Origin: Perca fluviatilis
Lineage: Eukaryota > Chordata > Actinopteri > Perciformes > Percidae
Reading direction: 5' to 3'
NCBI RefSeq assembly: GCF_010015445.1
Contig: NC_053123.1
Span: 10,761,934 to 10,825,933 of the forward strand
DNA: 64,000 nucleotides
In this document: piece after piece, positions 39,019 through 51,740 of the stretch
Layout: each line of letters starts with the position of its first letter
Numbering within the stretch: the first letter of the stretch is position 1
The notes under the pieces: generated by a model
Database searches by the model: none
Seen by the model: only the letters and a program-made list of their open reading frames with translations
Told to the model about the DNA's origin: nothing
Translations under genes and position numbers: made by a program

Positions 39019-41020
39019 TCACTTGAAAGCCCAGGCGGAGTCCTTTCTTTTCATCCACAGCCACTGGCTCCCCTTTTCAGCAGCCTTGGAGAGGTCTTTG
39101 ATTGCCTGTCGATGGGCCCTCCCTCGCACTCCCATCTCCCTGAGTAGCCTAGATGTTGAGGTGGCTACGAACCCTCTGCAACCTACTTCCACTGGGTGTA
39201 CCTTCGCATTCCAGCCCTGTTGTTGCGCATCGGCTGCAAGTTCTGCATACCTCAGCCTTTTCCGTTCATAGGCCTCCTCCACTGCACCCTCCCAGGGCAC
39301 GGTGAGCTCAATGATGTAGACAAGCTTCAGTGAGGCTGACCACAGAACAAGGTCTGGTCGCAGGTTGGTAGCTGCAATCTCAGCTGGGAAGCAGAGTTTC
39401 TTATCCAGGTCTGCCAGCAGCTTCCAGTCGCGTGCTCTGCTCAGCCTCCCAGTGTCTGGTCTTACGGCAGTGAGGCTGCCTTTACTCTCACCCTCCCGGA
39501 CAAATGGTGTTGGCTGCCACCGAGATGATGGGGGAGGAAGGGCAGAGTTGTCACGCAGAGTTGGACATCCTCAAAGTAGGCCTTAACAAGGGTTGTGAGA
39601 GCTGCTGGAACCCTGAAGTAGTCAAAGGCTGTCCACAGGAGGGTGTGAGGTACTGAACCAAAAGCGTTCGCGAGATCCAGGAATACCACGTGAAGATCTG
39701 TTCCCTCCTTTTTGGCGACCTGGATCTGATGCCAGATGACACTAGCATGTTCTACACAACCAGAAAAGCCTGAGATGCCTGCTTTCTGAATTGACGTGTC
39801 AATCAGGTTGTTTCTTTGCAGGTATTCTGCCAATCTGTGAGCGACCACACTGAAGAAGATTTTTCCCTCGACGTTTAGAAGGCTGATCTGGCGGAACTGC
39901 CCAATCACTGATGAGCCCTTTTCCTTGGGGATAAGAATCCCTCCGGCTCTCCGCCAGGACGTTGGTATTTCATTCTTTTGCCACACAACTCTCATCAGTC
40001 TCCAGAGGAATCGCAGGACATCAGGTGCGTTTTTGTAGAGCCTGTATGGAACTCCATTAGGACCTGGAGATGATGCGGCCCTTGCTCTACGCAAGATTTG
40101 TTCTAACTCACTCCATCTGGGTAGACTGATATCCAGTTCGTGCTCTGGTGGATTGGCTGGTGGCATGTCAGGAGGGAGCGTAACTTCTTCCTGGTGTCTA
40201 TCATCTGTGCAGGAATTTTTTAGATGTTCTTCAAGGTCGGCCTTTGATACCAAGAGACTTCCACTCTTCTCCTTTGTGAAGAGACTCTTCACAAATTTGA
40301 AGGGATCTTTATAAAAGCGTGATCTTGTTTGCTCCTTCCTTCTGTGCTTCCTCAGAAGGTTTTCAGCTCTCCTCAGTGTTACAAGCCTGCTCTGAATCTC
40401 TTCCTGCAGCAGGTTTATGCCACCCTTCTCTTCCTCTGAGGCCTTCCTCCATTGCTTCTTCAGCTGTCTCCTCTCCTTGACTAGGCGGCCTATTTCTGTC
40501 TGCCTTCTCGATTTTGTGGGGATTGACGGAGTAGCTTTTTTTCCTTTGACCACTCCGAACTGTTCCACCCCATAGGCATAGATAAGATCACCCATTCTTT
40601 CCAACTTCTTCATGGTTGTGCCTCTGATCCCTTCCAGTATGTTGCAGAGATCAGTGTTGACCTCCTTCCACAGCGTTTTGTCGCAGGCCTTTGGCTACCT
40701 GACCAAGGGCCTTCGCCCCTGGATCTTCTTCTCTGCTGTTGGACGTGATGGGTTGGGTTCGGGTTGCTTCCCTGTGCCTTGTTCTTCCTCCTCTGGGGCA
40801 GGGGTGTCGATGTCCTGCAGACTGTGGTGTGTGTCCTGCTGCTGAACTTCTGTCGACTGACTCGACCTGCTTCTCAGAAAGTAGCTGTCGATGCGACTTC
40901 CCTGTTGCCCCTTCTTTAGGCATCCTTTCTTGCCCTGATGTATTTTCAGGCCTAGGGTAGAAGTAACCTTTGTCCAGCCACATATGCAGTTCTGGAGCTT
41001 ACGTCCTGCTGTAGCTGTAA
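39019..41020 (-). pseudogene. Zinc finger - reverse transcriptase - PD-(D/E)XK endonuclease (R2-group-like), disrupted
   Basis: Minus-strand order: a C2HC-type finger near 40990-40920 (CICGW...GLKIHQGKKGC), a linker, and one in-frame TAG at 40695-40697. An open RT frame of 383 codons follows (40613-39462), with SSPGPNGVPYRLYK, GGILIPKEKGSSVIGQFRQI, and the catalytic-Asp region VVFLDLANAFGSVPH. After VKAYFEDVQLCVTT the sequence jumps to the endonuclease linker; the YxDD motif and thumb are absent, so an internal deletion is likely near 39540. The C-terminus (39400-39019) has LRPDLVLWSASLKLVYIIEL then TVPWE, ERKRLRYAEL and PVEVGCRGF, a PD-(D/E)XK layout. Family knowledge: restriction-like endonucleases C-terminal to RT define R2/R4/Hero-type LINEs. 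The upstream TTATTATTTTAG looks like a 3' splice site, so the true start may lie in another exon. Confidence 0.85.
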
Positions 41021-41032
41021 CTAAAATAATAA

Positions 41033-42473
41033 AGTGTTCTTCTGGTTCTGCTCCAAATTCACACTGATATCAACTACATAACACTACTACGAGCTATTTC
41101 ATAAATGTACATTCTTACTACATCGTAATAAGGGTTACAAATACTTTTTTTACTTGTGTTTCTGTTGTATCTGCTAGCCTTTGCAACTCATTTATAAATG
41201 CTTTGTAAAGCATAGCAAGTCCTCACTTTAGATGGGCTCACATCATGTAGTCAACTAATCAGTAGTAACTCATGAGTTAATCATAGATTGATGTGTTGGT
41301 AAGTGCTTGTTAAAGATGTATTAACACTAACTATCCGTACGCATATTTCTGAAGGCATGTCCAAATAGAATAATACATGTGTGTGTCCAGGTTCTGTTAG
41401 CCTTTGGAACTCATTTATAAGTGCTTTGTAAAGCATAGAAAGTACTCACTTTAGATGGGCTCACACAGTATACTTAACTAACCAGTAGTAACTCATGAGT
41501 TAATCATGGATTACATTATTGGTAAGTATTTGTAACAGATGTGTTAACACCCCAGCTATTAGTTTAGGCCTTTTTCTAAATCATAACATTTTATTTAAGA
41601 CATGAACAAATGTAGGTCTAGATAGTCTGTTAATCATTAACTTCCTAGTTTTAAACAACCTTTTACATTCCTGAGTACCTAGTTGATAATGGTAAAATTA
41701 CTTAATTTACAAATGGTTAATGCATCATGTAGGAATTATTAAAAAATATCCTGATAAACATTTTACATGGGCTTACTTACTATGGACCAACCATTTACTA
41801 ACTGCATTTACAAATGCTTTACTGATTAGAATGAATGTAGGAACTATGCTTTAGAAATGATAAACAAATAAATTACTACTAGTTTGTAGATAGTTTATAA
41901 AGGGAAAATTATTTAATTTACTAATGGTTTTTGCAATATTTAGAAAGTGTCAAACTTCTATTTATAAACATAATTTTCGAGAGCCTTATTTACTATGAAC
42001 AAACCATTTATGAGTGTGTATACAAATGCTTTATTCATGAGAATTAACATAGAAGCAGTGCTTTACAAATGATGAACAAAGCATTTAGCAATAGATAGTA
42101 ACTGGTTTATAATGGGAAAATTATTTAATTTACAAATGGTTGTTTCATTATTTGCTAAGTATAAATCATGTACTTACAAACATATTTTTCAAGATAGGCT
42201 TATTCACTATGAACAAACCATTTATAACTATGTGAACAAATGCTTTACTGATGATGAGTTATGTAAGAACAATTAATTAATAATGATGAACAAACCATTA
42301 ACTAATAGGCTTGTTTACTCTGAACAAACCATTTATAACTGTGTGAACAAATACTTTACTCATGATGAACTATGTATGAACAATTAATAAGTAATAATGA
42401 ACAAACCATTAACTAATAGTTAACTAATGCTTAATAAATGATGAATTATGGATAGTTATTATAAAGTGCTACC
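41033..42473. repeat. Right long inverted repeat arm, with extra tandem units
   Basis: Inverse of 37443-38663, longer by about 220 bp. The extra length comes mainly from an additional copy of the segment around AATGATGAACAAACCATTAA near 42285-42410 and from a duplicated ATGGGCTCACA segment near 41230-41465. Confidence 0.88.
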
Positions 42474-43270
42474 CAGTTAGACATTACAGACATTACAGTT
42501 AGACATTAGAGACATTACAGTTAGACATTATATACATTGCAGTTATACATTACAGTTAGACATTACAGACATTTCAGTTAGACATTACAGACATTACAGT
42601 TAGACATTACAGACATTACAGTTAGACATTTGAGACATTACAGTTAGAAATTACAGACATTACATTTAGACATTACAGGGATTGCAGTTAGACATTTCAT
42701 TTAGACATTACAGACATTACAGTTAGACATTACAGACATTACAGTTAGACATTACAGACATTACAGTAAGGCATTACAGTTAGACATTACAGTTAGACAT
42801 TACAGACATTACAGTTAGACATTACAGACATTACGGTTAGACATTACAGTTAGACATTACAGACATTACAGTTAGACATTACAGACATTACAGTTAGACA
42901 TTACAGACATTACAGTTAGGCATTACAGTTAGATATTACAATTAGACATTACAGACATTACAGTTAGACATTTGAGACATTACAGTTAGAAATTACAGAC
43001 ATTACAGTTAGACATTATATACATTGCAGTTAGACCTTACAGTTAGACATTACAGACATTTCAGTTAGACATTACAGACATTACAGTTAGGCATTACAGT
43101 TAGATATTACAATTAGACATTACAGACATTACAGTTAGACATTTGAGACATTACAGTTAGAAATTACAGACATTACAGTTAGACATTACAGGGATTGCAG
43201 TTAGACATTTCATTTAGACATTACAGACATTACAGTTAGACATTAGAGACATTACAGTAAGGCATTACAG
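42474..43270. repeat. Satellite array, block 2
   Basis: Same modules as the main block, resuming directly at the inner edge of the long-TIR element. GTTAG variant throughout, plus variants not frequent in block 1: CATTTGAGACATT, GTTAGAAATTACAG, AGGGATTGCAG, ATTTCATTTAGAC. Confidence 0.96.
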
Positions 43271-44728
43271 ATCCGGATATATCCTTTAACGCCCATCTAA
43301 AACAAACCTCAAGAACAGCCTTTTTCATCTTCGTAACATTGCCAAAATTAGGAATATCCTGTCTCAAAACAATGCTGAAAAACTAGTCCATGCATTTGTT
43401 ACTTCCAGGCTGGACTATTGTAATTCCCTACTGTCAGGTTGCTCAAGTAAGTCCCTTAAGACTCTCCAGCTAATCCAGAATGCTGCAGCGCGTGCTCACA
43501 AGAACTAAGAAAAGAGATCATATTTCACCTGTATTAGCTTCTCTGCACTGGCTTCCTGTAAAATCCAGGATTGAATTTAAAATCCTTCTCTTGACCTACA
43601 AAGCTCTAAATGGTCTAGCACCATCATATCTAGAAGAGCTCCTCATACATTATTGTCCCACTAGAGCACTGCGCTCCCAGAATGCAGAGTTACTCGTGGT
43701 ACCTAGAGTCTCTAAAAGTAGAATGGGAGCCAGAGCCTTCAGTTATCAGGCTCCTCTCCTATGGAACCAGCTCCCAATCTGGGTTCGGGGGTCAGAAACT
43801 GTAATCGCATTCAAGAATGAACTTAAAACTCTTCTATTTGATAAAGCTTATAGTTAGGGAGTGAGGAGTTGCAGTGTCCACCTAACTGGCCCACCTGCTT
43901 CTCTTCAAAATTGTTAGATTAATAATATATAACAAAGTAGAGGGAGGCAGGCCAGCACAGCCCGATCCGGCAGGGGAGAGTTCCAAGCCCGAAAAAGCTA
44001 CCTCTCCTTATGACCTGTCTCTCTTAGTTACGCTGTTATAGTTCTAGACTGCCGGGGGACTTCCTTCCTTTGACACACTGAGCTGCTCTCTCCTCTCCCT
44101 CTCTATTACCATTTGTGTGTATCCCGTCCCAGAAATGCTTGTTATTAATCCTGGCTTCTGGGGAGTTTACTCCCCGGAGTCCTTATGTTTTTTCCCCCAG
44201 CGTATTTCCTTGGAGAACGTTGGCACCAAGATCTTGGTTCCAGCTGTCGCCATGGGCCTGCTGCACTTCCTGCTGAGCTCAGCGGTGCACTGCAATGTCA
44301 TGCTGCGTCCTGCTGAACCCTGCTGCTTCCTGCTGAACCCTGCAGCTTCCTGCTACGTCCATCCATGCTCTGCTGGGCCACGCTACATCCTGTAACGCCC
44401 TGCAGCGCCCTGATATGACAAGAACTACTACGACTACCATTTGAAGTCACTCTTCCATTATTAATGTGACTGTTATCGCCACTGTTCATCACATCCCCAA
44501 CTGGCCCGTCAGACACCGCCTACCAAGAGCCTGGGTCTGTCCGAGGTTTCTTCCCAAGAGGGAGTTTTTCCTCGCCACTGTCGCACTGCTTGCTCTTGAG
44601 GGACTTATTGTAATTGTTGGGGCTTTGTAAATTATAGAGTGTGGTCTAGACCTACTCTATCTGTAAAGTGTCTCGAGATAACCTGTGTTATGATTTGATA
44701 CTATAAATAAAATTGAATTGAATTGAAT
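43271..44728 (+). mobile_element. L2/Maui-like LINE 3' end inserted in the satellite
   Basis: 5'-truncated. ORF2 C-terminal sequence is visible in broken frames from 43275 and open from 43480 to 43857 (SPVLASLHWLPVKSRIEFKI, LTYKALNGLAPSYL, APLLWNQLPIWVRGSE). A long 3' UTR follows and ends with CTGTAAAGTGTCTCGAGATA, TATAAATAAA and three ATTGA repeats at 44711-44728. The same 3' UTR occurs at 55818-56637. Satellite resumes immediately after the ATTGA repeats. Confidence 0.9.
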
Positions 44729-46325
44729 AGACATTACAGTTAGACATTAGAGACATTACAGTTAGACATTACAGACATTACAGTTAGACATTACAGATAT
44801 TACAGTAAGGCACTACAGTTAGACATTACAGTTAGAAATAACAGACATTACAGTTAGACATTACAGACATTACAGTTAGACATTACATACATTACAGTTA
44901 GACATTACAGACATTAGTTAGACATTACAGACATTACAGTTAGACATTACAGACATTACAGTTAGGCATTACAGTTAGATATTACAGTTAGACATTACAG
45001 ACATTACAGTTAGACATTTGAGACATTACAGTTAGAAATTAAAGACATTACAGTTAGACATTACAGGGATTGCAGTTAGACATTTCATTTAGACATTACA
45101 GACATTACAGTTAGACATTAGAGACATTACAGTTAGACATTACAGACATTACAGTTAGACATTACAGACATTGCAGTTAGACATTACAGACATTACAGTT
45201 AGGCATTACAGTTAGATATTACAGTTAGACATTACAGAAATTTTAGTTAGACATTTGAGACATTATAGTTAGAAATTACAGACATTACAGTTAGACATTA
45301 CAGAGATTGCAGTCAGACATTTCATTTAGACATTACAGACATTACAGTTAGACATTACAGACACTACAGTTAGACGTTACAGACATTACAGTTAGACATT
45401 ACAGACATTACAGTTAGACATTATATACATTGCAGTTAGACATTACAGTTAGACATTACAGACATTTCAGTTAGACATTACAGGTATTACAGTTAGACAT
45501 TACAAACATTACAGTTAGACATTACAGTTAGAAATTACAGACATTACAGTTAGACATAACAGACATTACAGACATTACAGTTAGACATTAGAGACATTAC
45601 AGTTAGACATTACAGACATTACAGTTAGACATTACAGACATTACAGTTAGGCATTACAGTTAGACATTACAGTTAGACATTACAGACATTACAGTTAGAC
45701 ATTACAGTTAGACATTACAGACATTACAGTTAGACATTACAGACATTACAGTTAGACATTACAGTTAGACATTACAGACATTACAGTTAGACATTACAGA
45801 CATTACAGTTAGACATTATATACATTGCAGTTAGACATTACAGTTAGACATTACAGACATTACAGATAGACATTACAGTTAGACATTGCAGACATTACAG
45901 TTAGACATTATAGTTAGACATTACAGACATTACAGATAGACATTACAGTTAGACATTACAGTTAGACATTACAGTTAGGCATTACAGTTAGATATTACAG
46001 TTAGACATTACAGACATTACAGTTAGACATTTGAGACATTACAGTTAGAAATCACAGACATTACAGTTAGACATTACAGGGATTGCAGTTAGACATTTCA
46101 TTTAGACATTACAGACATTACAGTTAGACATTAGAGACATTACAGTTAGACATTACAGACATTACAGTTAGACATTACAGACATTACAGTAAGGCATTAC
46201 AGTTAGACATTACAGTTAGACATTACAGACATTACAGTTAGATATTAGAGACATTACAGTTAGACATTACAGACATTACGGTTAGACATTACAGTTAGAC
46301 ATTACAGACTTTACAGTTAGACAGA
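44729..46325. repeat. Satellite array, block 3
   Basis: Same family as block 2, with recurrent CATTTGAGACATT, AGGGATTGCAG and ATTTCATTTAGAC markers. Ends at the left terminus of the hAT element. Confidence 0.96.
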
Positions 46326-46899
46326 CAGTGGCAGCTCCTGAAAAAATTCTCAGGGGGGGCAATTTTTCTGATGATTTAGGTGACCTACACACATTTTAAA
46401 AAAGATATGTCCAGCAACAACATGAAGACAGGGGCAGCATATAAGTCAATACCAGAAGCATTTATTGACTGATCTCAAAAGTGTTGGCTTACAAAAGCAA
46501 AATAAGTTATCACAGTAAAAATAATCAAGGGTGTTCTTTCACATTCCTCAACACTGCATAAACAATATGCATTTCTATAAACAAATGAAATATCAGCTGA
46601 AAATACAGCATCTTGGTATTTGTTCAGATTGCAGGATCAACAAGAGCTTTTACCACATTTACAACATTTCAAAGGTAGTGCAGCCAAATAATGTTTAAGA
46701 GTAAAAGGGAAATCCACACTTACACAATAAATTGTAACAGCATGGCAATAACAAGTAGACAAATTGTCGAGAGAAGTGGATCTTTAGAACTACATTTTGT
46801 GTGTAGGATTCTCGTAGGGTACAGATTTGATCATTGGCAAATTATCAAAGATGTCTTATAAATATTAATAAAGTTATGAATATGGTTATTAATAACTTT

Positions 46900-48632
46900 A
46901 TCAAATCGACAAACAATCAAAACAGGGCACCACCCTGCTAGTCAGGGACCAATAATCAAACTGTGGAACAGTCTCATTTCTGTGGTAATCCTTTAAAAAG
47001 GAAATAAAGGAAGGGGTAAATCCAAGCACGGACCTGATCGACCAGCAATTATTACAACAAGTACAAAAATAATCACAAGCAACTGCTAATTAACTATAAT
47101 AAGATTTATTAACTTCACAATTATCAGTAGCTAAACAATAATCCTTCAATAATAAACTCATATACCTTTTTATAATATCACAACCAAAAACAAAGCAAAA
47201 CAAAGCAGCATGTGTCATGGACACCGTCTGTGTCTGTGTGTGTGTGAGTGTGGAGAGAGAGTGAGTGACAAAGGAGGGGGCGGTGTCGGAGTGTAGTTCT
47301 AAACACCAGAACAACTCCAAAGATGGCTACTCCTGTGAGCTGCACAAAACTATTTAGCCTCAAGAGGGCGGTAGTGGTGCTGCGTGCACGGGGAGGAGCT
47401 GAAGAAGCCGAGGGGGTTGCTAGGGAACGCTTAGCCTAGTATGCTAGGTCATGTGTTAGATCTGTACAAGGTGATGCCGACTCCACGTGTGAAGCTAGCC
47501 TACCGCGTTAGCTCGGGAAATACGCGGCTAGCCTGTGTCGTGTGTGTGTGTGTGTGTATATGTTAGTAAGAGGAGAAAGAGAAGAAGGGAAGAAAAGACA
47601 CACTCTGATCTCAGTTATCGATAATGACCCAGTTCCCCTCAGCTACTCAGGTCTGGGCTAACGTGTAGTTAGGACAGCTTGAGACTTCTGGTTTTGCTGA
47701 GGAAAACGTCACTCCAGTAGCTAGCAGCTGATTTTCGCGATTCTATCGCAGACAGAAATTAAAACTCCTGAAAGGTGTGAGTAGCAGATAGCAATTACGG
47801 TTTTAACCCAGCTACTTTAACACAACATAAATCAACGAGTATAATGATCAATTTATACATTCACAGACAGATTAATTATCACATATGGACCAGTACATGA
47901 TTAAATCAGATCACATTAATGGCAACAATGGTAGCGAACCCTTTGCTCATTAGTAAACACACTACTTATCTCTGCCGAGACGTCAGCCTTTTTACGGTGT
48001 GTTCAGTCCGTTTGTTTCTGTCGATAGATTTCCACAGAAATGAAACAGAACGAATCCCGGGCGCTCGTCAGGGCCACGGAGAAACTCCCCTCCAAAAAGG
48101 CAGTAAGGTGAAGAGTTTGGTCGACTTTGAGAAGAAAAACGTTGTTTCCTTCTCACTGCAGTTATGAAAAACGCTGGTGCGTTTTTCATAGGATCCTCCG
48201 AAATTAAATCCACTTTCTCCAGAAAATAGAAGTTGAGCACAAGCGCTTGCGCGTCTCCTGTCAGCAACGGAGTTGCAAGTGAAGACGAGGGGGTTTCCTA
48301 GGGTCAGGTTATTTATAGGTTCAGACCCCCTGCTGTGTTTATGGTCCGCGCAAACCAATAGAAAGAAACTTTTTCAAACTATTAAAAAAGAGGAAAACTA
48401 CACTTCTGTAGTCCTTTGACTTCCTGCCAGTTGTGAGGCGTTTCCCTTCTGGCTGGCCCTTTCACATAGAGGTGTGAATTAACCAGGCTTTGAGGTTTAC
48501 ATACAGGCCAATTCCTTTGTCTTGGCCACATGTCCCCTTGTCTCTGAACACGTGTGTCTTGTATCCAGAGGTCAGTTTAATCTGAGGCCTTTTGGTTAAA
48601 ATCAGGTTTAACCAGACTCTTGGTCCCCAACA
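46900..48632 (-). other. Unclassified 1.7 kb insertion, possibly a solo LTR
   Basis: Base composition differs from the hAT flanks. On the minus strand the right end reads TGTTGGGGACCAAGAGTC, a CTATAAAT box occurs at plus-strand 48311-48318, and AATAAA at 47105-47110. A sequence resembling a primer site (TGGTCCCTGACTAGCAGGG) sits near 46940-46960. This would suit an LTR, but no partner LTR, coding region or clear target duplication is seen. The TGTGTG runs at 47227-47250 and 47538-47560 are simple repeats. Confidence 0.25.
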
Positions 48633-49134
48633 TGTGGAATGTAGGACATGACCAAAGTGCTACTTAATAAAAGCAAAGTAATGTCCCAAACAGGGGAATG
48701 AACAACTGAGGCTTGACCTAGTGTGGTCTGGGCATCTTGGCTTTACACATTGAAGACCAAACCAGAATGATGAGGTGCTGCTAAGTGTAACTAAAGAATT
48801 CTGATATACACATTACTTGCTTCAAAAAGGCCTCATGGTTGAATTGGAAATATGTGCACCTGAGCATAATTCACAACAAGCAAGCAGGAGCTTTTGAAAG
48901 AGGCTACTGAAAACATTGATGCAAGTTATTGGTAATAAGCAATTTGTATAGACTTCCATATTCTGCCCTCTTGTATAGATTTGTAAAAATGAACATGAAC
49001 AGATTTTTATTTTATTTTTTAACTTTTTTTTGAATGAAAAATAACTATTTTAAACAACATCAACTGTGAACTGATTTGGGCGTGTGTGTGTTAAAGAGAC
49101 AGACAGGGAGGGACAAAGAGAGAGAGAGGCTACA

Positions 49135-51378
49135 TTACTTATACTGAAACTGTGCTCTTCTCTCTTTCAATGCAGCAAAGCGGTCAATGACTTTCTCATT
49201 GAAATCAGGCATGCTGAGGACTAGTTCCCTCTCCATGGAAAGCATGGCCAGTGCATTCAGATGTTCCTGGCCCATTGAATTTCGCAGGAATGTCTTAACT
49301 CGTGTCAAAGTTGAGAAACATCTCTTAGCTTCAGCTGTTGTCATGGGAGTAGTTATGAGGATGTTCAACAGAGTCACAGTCTCAGAGAACGTCTCCTGGA
49401 GGTTGTAGCTCATGAGAACCTGGTACAGTGCCAGTGCACCACAGTAGCCCTTGAATTCAGGATTGTATGTACAGCACTGTAGTCTATGTGATGCACAGGT
49501 ATATACAATGTATCCATGTATAGTACAAATACTTCAGTTCCACTTAAAATGGGCAGGGATGCATAAAGTCTATAGTGTTTAAGTTAGCCTTTGTGTCTCA
49601 CATAGCCTGGATGTTCAGCACAGTATACAGTGGTGCTCATACGTTTATGAGCCCATGCTAAAGTTGACTAAAAAGAGGAATAAAAAAAGAAAAAAAAATT
49701 GGTGTCCTTAAAGGTTGGATTTTCCAACTTTTTTAATTAAGGCATTAAGATCAATTTCCAAAAGATGATTTTTTATTTATTTTTTTATTCCTCTTTTTAG
49801 TCAACTTTAGCATGTGTTCATACACTTATGAGCACCACTGTACAGTACACATAGTATATAAAGTAAGCTAGATTACACCACTTGCCATATATAATGAGAA
49901 TAATGTAATTTCAAACACAAATGCAGTCTCCTTTCATGCATACATTTTCAAATAACAAAGCTCTGCTTTGAGAAAGATCGAATGATATTGTTTAATCTTA
50001 CCTTATGGCCTGCACACTGCTCGTGAAGCTGTCGAGGGCACGTTTGATGAAGACAGCATCGATGTCCTTCTTCTGTAGCTTCTGGTACAGAATGTCGACG
50101 TGGGGCATGATTTTGTGAAAAAGCCCCAGGAAAAAAATAAAATCTTCATCATGTAGCATCCTCACGTAGCCAGATGCCTCTGTCACGGTGGGCTGGTCAA
50201 ATTAACCCAATGAACCCGTCCTAATGGCTTCAAAACATTCTATGAGGTCGTCTCGATTCTCGTAGACAGTGTTCACAACTCTGCTGTTGAAGTTCCACGG
50301 TGTGGATGAAGCTCTGGGCAGTCTTTGTGCAACAGCCTGGTCAAGAATGCTGAGTTTGGGTTCGGGAAAAAAGTTGCAATCCCGCTCAGATCGAAAAGAA
50401 AATGTTCACTTTTTGATGCGAAGTAGCTTGCTGCATGATCAAATTCATCTGATGCACATAGCAATGCACATAATGGGCATTCTTGAAATGCTCACGCACC
50501 TTTTGCTGCACACCAGCCTTCTCTCCCCTCATCACACTGGCTCCATCGTAAGCTTGGGCAATTAGTTTGACTTTTTCGCCTCGCCGGCAAAAGACCGTTC
50601 AGTCTCTCCAAAAGCACACTGGCGGTGGGGTGGGAGATTCCGAGATAGGAAGGAACTCAAAAAAGCGCTCCTGCACTTTGTGGTTGCTATCTATGTATCT
50701 CAGCACAAGCACCAGCTGTGTCTGTGTAGAAACATCCGTGGTCTCGTCAGCTTGGATAGCTACGAAGTTCGCCGACTTCACCTCCTCCACTATATGTTCC
50801 CTCATGACCGCTAGCATACACTCCAGTAGCTCGTTTTGAATGGTCTTTGATGTGCCCTTGAAATCTTTAGCATTTTTAAGATGGTCATCAAACACCTCAT
50901 CTAACTGTGCCACAAAGTTGACAAGTCCAAGAAAAATACCAGGGTTGGTGGAGCCCTCAGTTTCATCTTTGCCTCGCAAAGCTAACTCAAACACTCCGCA
51001 AAACTTCACACACTGGATTAGCCGGCTGAGGATGTGGCGGTTCTTGCTAACCTCATCGTTGTGGCGGCAGACAGCTAGCCTGTATCCCTCATCCAGTTGA
51101 GTGGCAATGTTCACTCTCCCCAAAGCAGACAATCTCAAACAACTATCCATGTGGGTAAGGGTCGCAGGGTCGCAGCCTGCTAGCCAGGTTTTTCGTTCGT
51201 ACCAATTTTTGGAAAATCCTCGGGTGTAGGACTTTCCCCCTTTAGTAGAAACCTGTTGAATTATTAAATTTGGTCTGGGAGGTCCTAATTGTTTCGTTGC
51301 CAATTTATCTTGATTTGTTCGCCGACTAAAAGGAACTTCTTTCAAAGAGACAATCGAGTTGCACTGAACGCTAGCCAT
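49135..51378 (-). pseudogene. hAT transposase, ZMYM1/TTF-type with C-terminal dimerisation domain
   Basis: The N-terminal frame (51378-50599, 259 codons) has a TTF-type zinc finger region (RGFSKNWYERKTWLAGC) and the catalytic-core start ANFVAIQADETTDVSTQTQL. Beyond 50640 the frame breaks. YAHQMNLIMQ-type sequence continues near 50440 in another frame, followed by 50186-49998 (FFLGLFHKIMPHVDILYQKL). The C-terminus (49413-49135) is the hAT dimerisation domain (AKRCFSTLTRVKTFLRNSMG, LNALAMLSMERE). It would excise and insert the element, making 8 bp duplications. The mariner MITE lies between the middle and the last coding segment, possibly in an intron. Confidence 0.88.
49628..49840. mobile_element. 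Mariner/Tc1-type MITE (213 bp) with TA target
   Basis: CAGTGGTGCTCATACGTTTA at the left end is inverted at the right end (CACTTATGAGCACCACTG). The arms extend through AGTTGACTAAAAAGAGGAAT and its inverse (about 60 bp). TA flanks both sides (49626-49627, 49841-49842). No coding capacity. Confidence 0.9.
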
Positions 51379-51740
51379 ATTGACAGTAGTACGTGAATAT
51401 GCTGCTACCCGCTCTTTTCTTAGTTACGTTCATGGTTATGTTACGTATGACGAAAGCGCGTAAGTGCAAGCCCTCCCGGAACCCATAGAAATTGTATTGA
51501 AAGCTCTGATATTTGAAAAAAAAAGATTTTACATGAGAGTCTATGAGAGACTTTTGGGGTGATTTCAGTCAAAAAAGGTGCGGGGCCATTTGAAGCATGA
51601 CTTTAGCCTGATTGGACATTTAGTGGCAGATCAGACGTCTAGATTAGAACACTGATAACGACTGTTGCCGTGATATAATTGATTAGAAAAAAAATCCCTT
51701 CCTTTTCCCGTTTGGCAGTGCGTCGCCCATATCGCCCTAA

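Larger units (their letters stand above)
37443..42473 (-). mobile_element. Long terminal-inverted-repeat element carrying an RT-endonuclease gene
   Basis: A 5.03 kb insertion in the satellite. It starts GGTAGCACTTTATAATAACT and ends in the exact inverse. The arms (about 37443-38663 and 41033-42473) are highly similar over at least 1.2 kb. The right arm has extra tandem copies of a subterminal unit of roughly 130 bp (motif AAATGGTTTGTTCATAGTAA and its inverse). Between the arms a single minus-strand gene encodes a zinc finger, reverse transcriptase and PD-(D/E)XK endonuclease. No DDE transposase is seen. Flanking satellite gives no clear target duplication beyond one base. It is either one element type or an RT element inside a non-autonomous foldback element. 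Confidence 0.85.

Noticed and set aside
37443..42473. A DDE transposase gene explaining the long inverted repeats
   Set aside because: All interior frames were read; only the RT-endonuclease gene and its untranslated flanks were found.
47992..48358. Overlapping open frames of 82-96 codons on both strands as a gene
   Set aside because: No motif; they lie inside a probable inserted element within the hAT 3' region.
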